A stretch of 24,738 nt of DNA, taken from the NCBI GenBank assembly GCA_964412845.1, contig CAYPQM010000101.1:1-24738 (forward strand), in the 5' to 3' direction. The translations under genes were made by a program, and so were the position numbers. The stretch comes from JAWWPY01 sp964412845 (GTDB lineage Bacteria > Actinomycetota > Actinomycetes > Streptosporangiales > Streptosporangiaceae). Below the pieces are notes generated by a model. It did no database searches and was not told the origin of the DNA. It worked only from the letters and a program-made list of their open reading frames with translations. Numbering within the stretch: the stretch's first letter is position 1; every line of letters begins with the position of its first letter. Of the stretch, positions 8,591 to 15,840 are shown piece by piece.

Positions 8591-8944
8591 TCAGAACTCG
8601 GCGAGCGGACGCACCTCGACGCGCCCGTACTTCGCGCCGGGACACCTGGCTGCCCAGTCAAGCGCTGCGTCGAGGTCGGGGACGTCGATGATCTGATAGC
8701 CGCCCAGGTACTCGCGGGACTCTGCGAACGGCCCGTTGGTCACCAGCCGCTCGCCAGCATCGTTGACCTGCACCTGGGTGGCGTCCTCAAATGAGTGGAG
8801 CACTGCGGAGTCAACGTGCACACCGGCCTGCCCGAGCTCTTGCTGGTATTGCATGAACTCCTCCACCGAGGGTGCTCCGCTGCTCGGCGGCTGGGGCATG
8901 CCCTCGCCTTTGCGGAAACCCATGATCAGCAGCATGTACTTCAC
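8591..8944 (-). CDS. YCII/DGPF-domain protein, partner of the ECF42 sigma factor
   Basis: A 117-residue YciI-like (DGPF) protein of ferredoxin-like fold. It begins VKYMLLIMGF with the usual beta-strand start and contains the signature NGPFAESREYLGGYQIIDVP and the DAALDWAARCP helix. Proteins of this family are almost always encoded next to an ECF42-type sigma factor, as here, and are presumed to act with it or as its targets; their biochemical role is not established. The start is a GTG at 8944 with GAAAGGAAGGG upstream. It is the first gene of a two-gene operon with the sigma factor. The 240 bases upstream hold the promoter and no recognisable gene. Confidence 0.93.
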   Translation of the reverse strand: MKYMLLIMGFRKGEGMPQPPSSGAPSVEEFMQYQQELGQAGVHVDSAVLHSFEDATQVQVNDAGERLVTNGPFAESREYLGGYQIIDVPDLDAALDWAARCPGAKYGRVEVRPLAEF

Positions 8945-9212
8945 GCTAGCCCTTCCTTTCGTTCGGTGGTTCAGACACCTAGGAGACGGTCAGAGAACCG
9001 CGCCATCGACATCAGGAACGAACAAATTTCGAGAATCCCGCCGGGTGAGTCACTCCCACCCAGCAGCACGTCCCGCTCCTGGCCGCGAGTCCGTGAGGGC
9101 GCGCTCTCACTCAGCTCGTCCTCGATGTAGCTGGTGCGTGGACCGGCCATGGCCGGGAAGTTCCGGCGTGTCGGCTTGATCACGGACTGAACATCCTGAT
9201 CATGGTGGCATC

Positions 9213-9446
9213 GTGCCCGCTGCGCAGCGTGTCCCGCCATCTGAGGAGGTGCCGTGGCTGCGTGCCCGGGTGGCGGAGCTGGAGGCGGACAACGAGGTTA
9301 TGGCAGCGCAGCTTGCCGCCAGGGACGCGCAGCTTGAGGCGGTGGCGCGGGTACGAAAGACCGTCCCCCCGACCGGCCAAGAGTCCCATTGCCGGCTCGT
9401 CAGCCGCGAGGATGTACGCAGAGCACCACCGGTGGCGCCGGTTTAG
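9213..9446 (+). pseudogene. IS66-like transposase, N-terminal coiled-coil fragment
   Basis: A GTG-started frame encodes PWLRARVAELEADNEVMAA and then QLAARDAQLEAVARV, a leucine/glutamate-rich coiled coil like the N-terminus of IS66-type transposases (DUF6444-like segment). After about residue 48 the sequence loses all similarity and stops at 9446; no zinc-binding or DDE domain follows. It is most likely a leftover of an insertion sequence that decayed or was deleted. A coiled coil alone is weak evidence of family, so the assignment is tentative. The stretch from 9447 to 9678 holds nothing I can recognise. Confidence 0.45.
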
Positions 9447-9678
9447 TGAAGCGCGACCAATGCCGAGAGGCGACGTCGACCGTAGCGTAGGACAGCACAA
9501 ACCCGGGCACGGCGCGTGAAACCGCTGTGATGACAATGTGGAGCGGATAAATGTGGCAACTGGCGCCGTGGACTCCTGCGATGGCAGTTATCGAGATCGG
9601 GCACGGCAGCCCCCGCCCGGCCGCTTCTTCTTGACCCGCCCGTCACAGGTGCCGGCCTGATCGACAGGCTGGCGGCGG

Positions 9679-9890
9679 TCAGGCGTGCGGGATGGTAACG
9701 GTGATTTGGGTGCCTTGCCCGGGCGTGCTGATGACGTGCAGCTGGCCGTGGTGGGCGCGGACGAGCTCGGCGACGACGGTCATGCCGATGCCGCTCCCGG
9801 CGAGTTGGTGATCACCTCATGCAGCCGACCCGGGTCACCTATGACCCGCACGTCGCAAACCCAGGGATGATCGGCTAGTGGATTGTCCGC
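9679..9890 (-). pseudogene. Sensor histidine kinase ATPase domain, middle deleted
   Basis: The C-terminal end of a HisKA-type histidine kinase is plain on the minus strand: GSGIGMTVVAELVRAHHGQL, then HVISTPGQGTQITVTIPHA, ending at 9679. This is the G2 box and last strands of the ATPase domain. Immediately upstream, in another frame, is the N-box region (VRVIGDPGRLHEVIT, followed by N), after which that frame soon stops. In an intact kinase the two are separated by roughly 70-90 residues including the G1 box; here they abut, so an internal deletion with a frameshift has occurred. The sensor, membrane segments and the phosphorylated His are missing as well. The fragment cannot be active. Confidence 0.75.
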
Positions 9891-9957
9891 GCGCCGCGGC
9901 AGCACTTGCCAGTCAACAAGCCGGGCGCAACGTCCAAATGAGCTGGCAGAAAGATAG

Positions 9958-10800
9958 TCATTGTGGGTGGACGACGCCGACGGGGCAGGCTGCGTGGTGC
10001 AGTACCGCCTGGCTGACGGAGCCGAGCATCATTCCCCGTACGCCGCCGCGGCCGCGGGAACCCACGACGAGCATCTGGGCGTCGTATCCTGCCGTCAGCA
10101 GCGCGGCGCGCGCCGCACCGTCGGCGACATGGGGGTGGACGGTCACCTCGGGATGTTCCTTCTCGCAGCGGGCGATGGCCTGCCTGAAATCTTCCTCGAG
10201 CAGATGCGCGCCACCCAGGCTTCCAGCACTATCCGCCAGTGCGCACACGGCCAGCAGCACAGCTTCGCGCAGCGCGGCCTCCTCGGCGGCGAACGTAACC
10301 GCAGCCTGCGAGACCGCGGATCCGTCCGCGCCCACCACGACGGGGCCAGGGACGTAGCCGGCGGCCGGCCGCCAGTGCCCGCGCACGACCACTACCCGTC
10401 CGCGCGCATGCGCGGCGACCTGCGAGCTGACCGACCCCAGCAGCAACCCGGCCAGCCCGCCACACCCCCGAGAGCCCACCACCACCATCTCGGCGCCGGC
10501 GCTGCGCTCGCACAGCGCGGCGGCAGCCGGCCCAGCGGCCAGCAGCGGCCGCACCTCCAAGGATCCCATGACCGCCCTGGCATGCCGCAGGCCCCGGGCA
10601 AGGGTCTGTTCACCGCTTCGCCGCGCGAGATCGAAAGCAGCCACCTCGGTGGGCGGCGCCGGGTACCCCAGTGCCCACGCCTGGCAGACAGTGAGCACGG
10701 CCTCGCGTGCCCGGGCCTCCCGGGCGGCCCAGGACAGCGCCTTCTCGCTACCAGGTGAGCCGTCGTATCCCACCAGAATCCCGTGAGCGGTACCAGCCAA
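9958..10800 (-). CDS. Universal stress protein, tandem UspA domains
   Basis: A 280-residue cytoplasmic protein made of two UspA domains. Domain 1 (residues 1 to about 145) begins with HGILVGYDGSPGSEKALSWA and carries the ATP-binding loop GSRGCGGLAGLLLGS. Domain 2 (about 150-280) begins PVVVGADGSAVSQAAV and carries GSRGRGGVRGMMLGS before the closing strand CPVGVVHP. Both match the G-x2-G-x9-G-S/T pattern of ATP-binding Usp proteins. Tandem Usp proteins are common in actinobacteria and are linked to hypoxia or stasis. The start is a TTG at 10800 preceded by GGGAGGGAGG five bases away; the frame is open to 11070, but the extra part has no Usp similarity. It appears intact although both flanks are full of remnants. 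Confidence 0.92.
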   Translation of the reverse strand: MAGTAHGILVGYDGSPGSEKALSWAAREARAREAVLTVCQAWALGYPAPPTEVAAFDLARRSGEQTLARGLRHARAVMGSLEVRPLLAAGPAAAALCERSAGAEMVVVGSRGCGGLAGLLLGSVSSQVAAHARGRVVVVRGHWRPAAGYVPGPVVVGADGSAVSQAAVTFAAEEAALREAVLLAVCALADSAGSLGGAHLLEEDFRQAIARCEKEHPEVTVHPHVADGAARAALLTAGYDAQMLVVGSRGRGGVRGMMLGSVSQAVLHHAACPVGVVHPQ

Positions 10801-11378
10801 GGCGGCCTCCCTCCCATAGGGCGCCTTCAACGATCGCCGGCCGTGACTGGCCAGCACAGAGACAGTCGTCCCCACCACGCGGGACGTTCGGCTATGAGTG
10901 GCTGGTTGGCTGCTCAGGAGCACCGGGCGGTGCCGCACGTCGCGGGAGGCCCAGGTCGCACCCTCCCTGGCGAACACGAACGCCGGGTCCACTCCCATGC
11001 CCGATCGCGGTCGTCGATCAGCATCGGCGCCCCCCGCGTGGCGGTCGCCCGGCTGTCCGCCAATGCGCATTCGGCTCGCCTGCTAGCTAGGTCGGCCGTC
11101 AGCAAGCGCAGAGACGGCACGACCGCTGGCCTCCCTACGGACATGCGGCGGGACACGGCATGGCCCGGATGACCCCGGGACGGAACGACCTTAACCTGTG
11201 GCAGCGGGAGATCAGGATCTGCGGCAAGGAGCGGATCGGGTGGCCGCTAGAGCCGTCCCCCCCGCCACCAGGTGCCCGCGGAAGCTGACTGCCGCCTGTT
11301 CAACGAACATGGGCACCCAGTCGTCCGGCGTGCCAGCCAGAGACAATCCATGCTGCCCGGTGCCAACCTTCCACAGCA
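10801..11378. other. Stretch without a recognisable gene
   Basis: Upstream of the universal stress protein no reading frame on either strand shows a family I know. Minus-strand frames run through 10900-11160 (for example one containing SRATATRGAPMLIDDRDRAW) but with no clear start signal or similarity. The first 80 bases next to the Usp start presumably contain its promoter. Confidence 0.5.
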
Positions 11379-11510
11379 CCACCACTCCCCTGCCTGCATG
11401 CTGTCCCGTCACCCGAGGTCACAAGTAGCAGGACCGAACACGATGAAGCGCAGGGGAGCCTGGCTGAGCAGGACGGGCTCCCATTTGCGCTCCCATTTAA
11501 TGATCACCAA
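11379..11510. repeat. Direct repeat, copy 1 (second copy 7470 bp downstream)
   Basis: This segment matches 18849-18980 without gaps; counting 11381-11510 I find 19 mismatches in 130 positions, about 85% identity. Similarity starts abruptly at CACCACCACTCCCC and fades after TGATCACCAA. On the minus strand both copies carry the same frame, KWERKWEPVLLSQAP followed by RF and ending xCDLG and TGA at 11409-11411. The second copy lies directly beside a tRNA-Val 3' remnant; this copy has no tRNA piece. It may be the end of an integrated element or its integrase-proximal tail. Confidence 0.8.
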
Positions 11511-11834
11511 TACTGGGCACGTCCCACCACGCGCAGTAAGTACGGGAACCATCCAGGTTGTCCCATCTTCGCCGACACGAGGGACGCCGACCGCCCGCAC
11601 ACCAGGCGGCCAGGAACCCCTCGCCGTCATCCGCCAGCGCACCCGCAGCGACCACCACTACCCCGACATCGGGCAGATGTACTGGGAACACACCCCATGC
11701 TCGGCAGCGACGCACGAGGCATGCGGTACGTGCCCCTGAGTATCTGTCAGCAGGGTCCTGCGGCGGGGGTCTGTCTCATCCACCGCGGGCAGCCCAGACA
11801 GGGCGATCTGGATCTAATCCCACTGTAGGAGCCT

Positions 11835-12435
11835 TGGAGTCCGGGCGGCTGCCGTGCTCGGACAGCGCAGCGCAGAGCCTGCGGATCGCCGCGAGCATCG
11901 CCGACGGCATTCCGGTGGCCCTGCGGGACGCGGCGTCCGGGCTGGACGTGACCAACGTCGTCTTGGTCGCTCAGGCCGTACTTCACGCCGGTGGCAGCCC
12001 GCGGCGGCATGGCCGGCTGGAGCTGTTGCTGGTCCTGCCCGACGGCAGCAAGTCGCTGGTCCCCGCGGTCTGGACGGATCCGGAGGGCGGCATCGAGATC
12101 ACCGGCGAGGCGCCGGCGAGATGGCCACGATGCCGGGGTCGCTGGAGGATCTGCTGGCCGCGGCTGGTTCCGCTCTTTCCGCCCGGGATCTGCAGGAGCG
12201 GGAGCAGGCTGGATGGCAGTCGCCGTGCAAGGAGGACTGCCAAGCAGCCTGCGCAACTCAGTCTGCTGCCGGATCAGGTTCCGGCGCGACCCCGACCCTG
12301 CTGGCACAGCTCTCCGAACGGCAGGTCGCGGCGGCGATCACGTTGCTGACCCACCTGATCGCCATAGCGTCCGTCTGGAGGGCCGTGCCGGACACGACGC
12401 CGATGAGACGAAGGGGAGGGGCGATGAATGAGCTG
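11835..12435 (+). pseudogene. Helper ORF of a serine-recombinase element, frameshifted
   Basis: A degraded gene preceding the serine recombinase. One frame gives SLRIAASIADGIPVALRDA, then LDVTNVVLVAQAVLHAGG and LELLLVLPDGSKSLVPAVWTD, a pattern I associate with small DUF5372-like proteins encoded upstream of actinobacterial YVRQST-type recombinases. At about 12110 the sense shifts to another frame (MPGSLEDLLAAAGSALSARD, SPCKEDCQAAC, LLAQLSERQVAAAITLLTHL), and at about 12370 to a third, ending DADETKGRGDE with a TGA overlapping the recombinase ATG (ATGA at 12424-12427). Several frameshifts are therefore needed to read it through. The preserved stop/start overlap shows that helper and recombinase were once translationally coupled. 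The first part may have been two genes. Confidence 0.6.
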
Positions 12436-12564
12436 AAGGTCACTGCCTCGCACCTGCGGCGGACGGCGGTCATCCATGTCCGGCAGTCCACCCTCCCCCA
12501 GGCACCGCCTCGTTCCGGCCGACCGGCCACAGTCGCAAGGCGTCCCCGGCTGCGTGTCGGCTGA
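12424..12564 (+). pseudogene. Serine recombinase (resolvase/invertase), N-terminal stub
   Basis: Forty-six codons starting at the ATG at 12424. The first 26 residues, MNELKVTASHLRRTAVIHVR and then QSTLPQ, are the unmistakable start of a resolvase-type recombinase; S22 in VRQS is the catalytic serine position. After residue 26 the sequence departs (APPRSGRP onwards) and stops at 12562-12564, so the rest of the catalytic domain and all of the DNA-binding region are missing. GGGGAGGGGCG just upstream is a good ribosome-binding site. This is the left end of a lost mobile element; the deletion end-point is around 12503. Confidence 0.8.
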
Positions 12565-12614
12565 CTCGATTTGTCGGCTCAGCCCCCCAATCCTGCGCTG
12601 ACTTCCCAAAATGG

Positions 12615-12694
12615 CTACTCGTCACTTATAGTTATGTCATAATTACTCTGGGTCATAGTTAGGTGGCCCGTCATCCGAGGGGGAAAAACTTAAT
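12615..12694 (+). promoter_or_regulatory. Upstream region of bldC-like copy 1, A/T-rich repeats
   Basis: An island of unusually A/T-rich sequence ahead of the bldC-like gene. The heptamer ATA(A/G)TTA occurs three times in the same orientation, starting at 12628, 12639 and 12655. Family knowledge: BldC binds head-to-tail to A/T-rich direct repeats, so autoregulation is a reasonable inference. TATAGTTAT-like elements could also be -10 boxes. The GAGGGGGAA near 12677-12686 is shared with the second cassette and may be the ribosome-binding site. The region resembles 17028-17105 on the opposite strand. Confidence 0.55.
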
Positions 12695-12907
12695 ATGCGC
12701 ACACCAATGCCCGCCACCGAACTGCTGCTCACACCGGGAGAGGTCGCGGGGATGTTTCGAGTCGACCCGAAGACCGTCACCAGGTGGGCGCAAGACGGCA
12801 AGCTGACTTCCATCCGCACACTTGGGGGTCACCGCAGGTACCGGGAAGCCGAGGTCCGCGCCCTGCTCACAGGCCTGCGGCAGGGCGAACCTAGACGCGT
12901 CGCCTGA
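12695..12907 (+). CDS. bldC: BldC-like MerR-type DNA-binding regulator (copy 1)
   Basis: A 70-residue winged helix-turn-helix protein. LLTPGEVAGMFRVDPKTVTR, then WAQDGKLTSIRTLGGHRRYR and EAEVRALL match BldC of Streptomyces almost throughout; BldC is a developmental regulator of about 68 residues that binds DNA as head-to-tail filaments. The first helix has G where BldC has a charged or polar residue (EVAGMF). The C-terminal tail GLRQGEPRRVA is divergent. The start ATG at 12695 is shared with the second copy (MRTxxPAT). It stands alone, followed by a perfect hairpin, and is surrounded by transposon debris. About 85% identical in DNA to the copy at 16809-17027. An excisionase role is a less likely alternative because the match to BldC is so close. 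Confidence 0.88.
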   Translation: MRTPMPATELLLTPGEVAGMFRVDPKTVTRWAQDGKLTSIRTLGGHRRYREAEVRALLTGLRQGEPRRVA

Positions 12908-12912
12908 CCGGG

Positions 12913-12958
12913 GCCACCGCACGGAATCCCGTCCAACGACGGGATTCCGTGCGGTGGC
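12913..12958. terminator. Perfect 21-bp hairpin after bldC-like copy 1
   Basis: Arms 12913-12933 and 12938-12958 are exact reverse complements (21 bp) around the four-base loop CAAC, beginning six bases after the TGA of the bldC-like gene. There is no T-run, as is common for actinobacterial terminators. The second bldC cassette carries the same sequence with only the inner stem left. Because one arm starts GCCACCGCACGG and the palindrome is perfect, it could also serve as a bidirectional terminator. Confidence 0.8.
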
Positions 12959-13300
12959 TGAGGTGGTAGCCGAGCACGCTGCTGACCGGGCATGTGCTGA
13001 TCACGTTCTACCCGTCTGCCGGCCCGAGGGGTACTTGAACCTTCCCGAGGCCGGCGAGGCCGCACTCGATGCCCTGTCCAGGATCAGGAACCGGGCGCCT
13101 CTGGGCTAAGGATGGGGGTCCCTGGTCGTTGCCTTGGGCTTCCTCCGGTTTGACGGACATCCACCATTAGGGGGGTCTGCCTAGAAAGGATGTTCATCAT
13201 GAGGCCTATTCAAGCACCCTCACATGATCTTGCTTAGCGGTCTGACCTGCGGATACGCGACCTCGTCAGTTTTGTTGGCAATGGTTTTGAACAAGCTTCC
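12959..13300. other. No firm gene; possible IS3 left end
   Basis: A plus-strand frame reads DHVLPVCRPEGYLNLPEAGE and continues to a stop near 13110; it resembles the tail of a gene but I do not recognise it. From about 13150 the sequence TTTGACGGACATCC followed by TAGAAAGGATGTTCATCATG resembles the left end of an IS3-type element with its ribosome-binding site, yet the frame after that ATG stops after 12 codons. Confidence 0.35.
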
Positions 13301-13445
13301 ATGAGACCACGGGGCGGAGGAGGCCCGCTTTCACGCCGGAGTTCAAGGCGAGCTCGTGGAGCGGCGCCGTGCTGGTGACCGGACGGTCGGGCAGGTGACC
13401 CGGGACTCGATCTGACCGAGACGGCGGCCTGCTCATTGGGGAAGT
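13301..13445 (+). pseudogene. IS3-family OrfA (transposase HTH subunit) remnant
   Basis: Across three frames the stretch reads as the start of an IS3 OrfA: ATG at 13301, then RRRPAFTPEFKA, then ELVERRRAGDRTVGQVTRD, then DLTETA. In intact elements this is one continuous frame carrying the helix-turn-helix that recognises the element end. Here at least two frameshifts separate the pieces, and after DLTETA the rest of the HTH and the leucine zipper are missing. Same orientation as the OrfB tail at 14573-14698. Confidence 0.7.
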
Positions 13446-13592
13446 GCCCGCAGCGCGTGGTCGCCTGCCGGAACCAGGCGTTCAGCGACTCCTGGGTTAT
13501 CTGGAGTCCGGTGGCCGGGCAGGTCTGTGACCTGGGCTGCTGCGTCGGGGAAATCGTTCTCGACGCAGCAGCGTGAGGTGTTCCAGGGCTCG

Positions 13593-13875
13593 TCAGCAGG
13601 GTCTGATTGTTACCAAAGAGCGAGGATGTCCGGGAGCCCGTAGCTGGCCGAGTGCCTCGGCGAACTGGTGGCGGAGACGTTTGTTGTCTTCGGTGAGCTG
13701 GCGGTTGCGTTCACCTGCGGCCTGCAGCCACCGGGGCAGGGACGTGTCGGACGCGCGTTGGGCGGCGGGAACCGGCGGAGACGAGGTTCGCTGGGTCGCG
13801 TCTCGTAGTTGCTGGATTTCGGTGCGGATGTCGGGCTGGGAGTAGAGCCATGACCGGGACACGCTCTGTTGACTG
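13593..13875 (-). pseudogene. DUF6262 (TnpC-like) protein remnant of a Tn554-type element
   Basis: The minus-strand frame ending at 13593 encodes SVSRSWLYSQPDIRTEIQQL, then RQLTEDNKRLRHQFAEALGQ, the characteristic C-terminal three quarters of a DUF6262 protein. Such proteins are helper factors encoded with pairs of tyrosine recombinases in Tn554-like transposons. The N-terminal part before SVSRSWLY is not recognisable and has no start codon of its own, although the frame stays open well upstream. It is now back-to-back with a tyrosine recombinase start on the opposite strand, whereas intact elements have them in one direction, so a rearrangement has occurred. Confidence 0.7.
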
Positions 13876-13941
13876 AACAAGATCATGAGTTTCAGCAGTT
13901 CAGCGGGTAGGTGGCTGTTTCTGGCGGTACGTTCTCCGGCC

Positions 13942-14156
13942 ATGATCGGAGACAGTGATCCGGAGCGGGATCTGGCGGCGCTGGTGGTGCCGCAGTCGGG
14001 TCGGCTGGTGGCCAAGGGAACCGGTACGAGCCTTACCAGTTGCTTGATCTTTATGGGACGGTGGTGGAGGCCGCTGGGGTCTACTTCCGGGATCTGCTGG
14101 CGGCGGGAAGGGCAGCGTCCAACCCGGCCCCTCATACCCTCGTGATCAACATCTAG
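13942..14156 (+). pseudogene. Tyrosine recombinase/integrase N-terminal remnant
   Basis: Start ATG at 13942: MIGDSDPERDLAALVVPQSG, then RLVAKG; after a one-base shift near 14010-14020 it continues YEPYQLLDLYGTVVEAAGVY, then FRDLLAAGRAA, ending in TAG at 14154-14156. This matches the N-terminal core-binding part of actinobacterial tyrosine recombinases that accompany DUF6262 proteins. No catalytic domain (RHRY) follows, since IS256 sequence begins immediately after. It is non-functional. Confidence 0.72.
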
Positions 14157-14164
14157 AACAGCCC

Positions 14165-14455
14165 CGTGAACACTCCAGATAACGATCGCGTTGGTCGTGT
14201 AGATGACCGCCTGATTTCTGGCCGGAACGCCAGCAACGGCGTGAACTGCTCCCAGGCTGATCGCCAGAGCCGGGATCGCCGGGTCCCGCTGATCCCAGAT
14301 GCGGTCCAGCGGCCGCGGCGGTCGACTCCGTAGATCCCGGCGAGGTGCGCGGATCTCCCCGGTTGTGAGCCCTTGGCCAGAGCGACACGATGGTCTCGTC
14401 GAACCCCTTGTCAACGCCGGGCCAATTCTGACCCTTTTCCGCCGCTTGGGTTCCA
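14165..14455 (-). pseudogene. IS256-family transposase remnant, internally deleted
   Basis: Reading on the minus strand from about 14455: FEPK-like residues, KGFDETIVSLW, GLTTGEIRA (these sit in two frames), then near 14250 AWEQFTPLLAFRPEIRR and, in another frame, AVIYTTNAI. These are the FDE...LYARGLTTREI segment and the WEQFTPFLAF...VIYTTNAI segment of IS256 (Mutator-type) transposases, normally about 200 residues apart. The intervening DDE region is deleted and multiple frameshifts occur. The C-terminal end is absent, replaced at 14156 by the recombinase fragment. Confidence 0.7.
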
Positions 14456-14572
14456 GTGCTTGTCGCAACACACCTGTTAGATGAGGGGCGTGTTGATGGC
14501 GAGACGTGGCGCAAGAGACATCTGGATGCAGATTCGTTGTACTGGCAGTTGCTGCTGTCGGGTATCGGGACG

Positions 14573-14698
14573 GTGGCCAACGCGATCTTCGAATACCTCG
14601 AGATCTTCCACAACCGCCAGCGCCGCCACTCCGCACTCGGCATGCTCACGCCGATCGAATACGAACTGCGCCACAGCAAGATCGAGCCCGTAGCATGA
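14573..14698 (+). pseudogene. IS3-family OrfB transposase, C-terminal end
   Basis: The frame ending at 14696-14698 reads ANAIFEYLEIFHNRQRRHSA, then LGMLTPIEYELRH, the closing segment of the rve integrase domain of IS3-type transposases, including its last conserved residues. The upstream part of this frame (back to 14456) has no transposase similarity, so the fragment starts near 14573. With the OrfA remnant at 13301 in the same direction it may mark the two ends of one IS3 copy whose middle was replaced by other elements. From 14699 to 14820 nothing further is seen. Confidence 0.75.
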
Positions 14699-14820
14699 GC
14701 CCACAGTCCAGCATCCTGACTCCGGGAAACCCAGGGCACATCAGTCCTCTCTCCGGAAATACCGGCGCGGCTCAAAGAGCCATCTTTCTGACAGTCCCAC
14801 AGGCGGCTTGACAGGGCAGC

Positions 14821-15207
14821 TCAGAGGTTCTTCCAGCGCAGTTGGAGCCAGATGGTGCGACCATGCTCGTTACCGCAGTGGCCCCATCGGTCGGCGATCA
14901 GCTCGACTAGGCCGAGCCCCCGTCCGTCTTCTGCCATCTCGTCGAGCGGACGGGGGGCAGGGGCGTCGTCCGAGCCCTCGTCCCTGACGGCAATAACTAC
15001 TAAGGTTTCGTCGCGGTAGATGGTGACGTCGAAGTGGCCGCCGCTGCCGGTTACGGTGTGTGCCACGGCGTTAGCAGCCAGTTCGCTGGCCAGGAGAATT
15101 GCTTCGTCGAGGACCGGGCATGGGGCAAGGACGCGCCGGGTGAAGTCGCGTGCCTGAGCGATCTGGTCGGTGCGGCCGGGGAAGATGCGCCGTTTGAAAC
15201 GGGCCAT
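14821..15207 (-). CDS. Anti-sigma-factor-type ATP-binding protein (RsbW/HATPase-like)
   Basis: A 128-residue protein of the HATPase_c_2 family, the serine-kinase anti-sigma type. N-box: EAILLASELAANAVAHT (35-51). G1-like segment: VRDEGSDDAP (75-83). G2-like: DEMAEDGRGLGLVELIADRW (89-108). Closing strand: GRTIWLQLRW. All parts are in order and in frame, so it could be functional. In actinobacteria such small ATPases are numerous and bind STAS antagonists or sigma factors. The ATG at 15207 is chosen because similarity starts at once (MARFKRRIFPGR) and GGAG lies eleven bases upstream; the frame, however, runs on without a stop into the STAS remnant upstream, so a 279-residue fusion starting at 15660 is possible. 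It sits between transposon remnants. Confidence 0.85.
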   Translation of the reverse strand: MARFKRRIFPGRTDQIAQARDFTRRVLAPCPVLDEAILLASELAANAVAHTVTGSGGHFDVTIYRDETLVVIAVRDEGSDDAPAPRPLDEMAEDGRGLGLVELIADRWGHCGNEHGRTIWLQLRWKNL

Positions 15208-15660
15208 CAGCACGGCGGCTCCGTCATGGCCGGAGACGGTAGGCGCGGACGCTGAGGTCACCGGAGCTGGCCGTAGGCTCTTCTCGTTGTGGCAGTTCAG
15301 GCAGGAGCAAGCCGGCACGATTGTGCGCGTCGGCGGGGTCAGATCATGCCAGCGCGGCGGCCCAACGGTCGGAGTTGCGGCTGCCGTCCTAGATCGGGTG
15401 CACGTTCGGCGGCATGGGCGCTGATCGTCGCTCCCCCAGGCGCACTTCAACCCACCCACCAGCACCCTGAGGCCGCTGGAGTCGACGTCCTCCAGAGCCG
15501 CCAAGTCCACGATGACCCGCAGACCATCCGCCGCCACCTCAGCCGACAGATACGCGGAGATACTCGCCGATACTCGGCGCATCGGCGAGATAAACTTGGC
15601 AGTGAAAGGCCACGAGCCGTGGCTGTTGAATTCACACGTGAGAGACATCACTTTAGGCAT
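15208..15660 (-). pseudogene. STAS-domain anti-sigma-factor antagonist, degraded
   Basis: From an ATG at 15660 preceded by AAGGGGG, the frame gives MSLTCEFNSHGSW, a poorly matching stretch, then YLSAEVAADGLRVIVDLAAL, EDVDSSGLRVLVGGLK and CTRSRTAA. The DSSG serine is the usual phosphorylation site of STAS antagonists (RsbV type). In the poor stretch, a neighbouring frame gives VYLADAPSIGEYLR, close to the expected strand-helix, so two compensating shifts may have happened. The normal C-terminal helix is lost after SRTAA, and no stop remains before the downstream ATPase. An antagonist/anti-sigma gene pair is a standard operon; here the first gene appears damaged or fused. Confidence 0.6.
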
Positions 15661-15840
15661 TGGGCCCCCTTGCCGATCGAGCAGCTAGGCGAGGTCTGGA
15701 CCCAACAGCTATTCCGAAAGCCTCCAGCCTTGACCTTACTCCGCCTATCCGGTCCGCGTCCAACCTATTTCAGCAAGGAAACAGATCAGAGAGCCCAGGC
15801 AGATCCACGACAGGTCAAATACTAATTTGGCAAAAGCGAT

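Noticed and set aside
10801..10900. GGGGACGACTGTCTCT upstream of the Usp gene as a DosR/DevR box
   Set aside because: The two halves match poorly to each other and to the known hypoxia-response palindrome.
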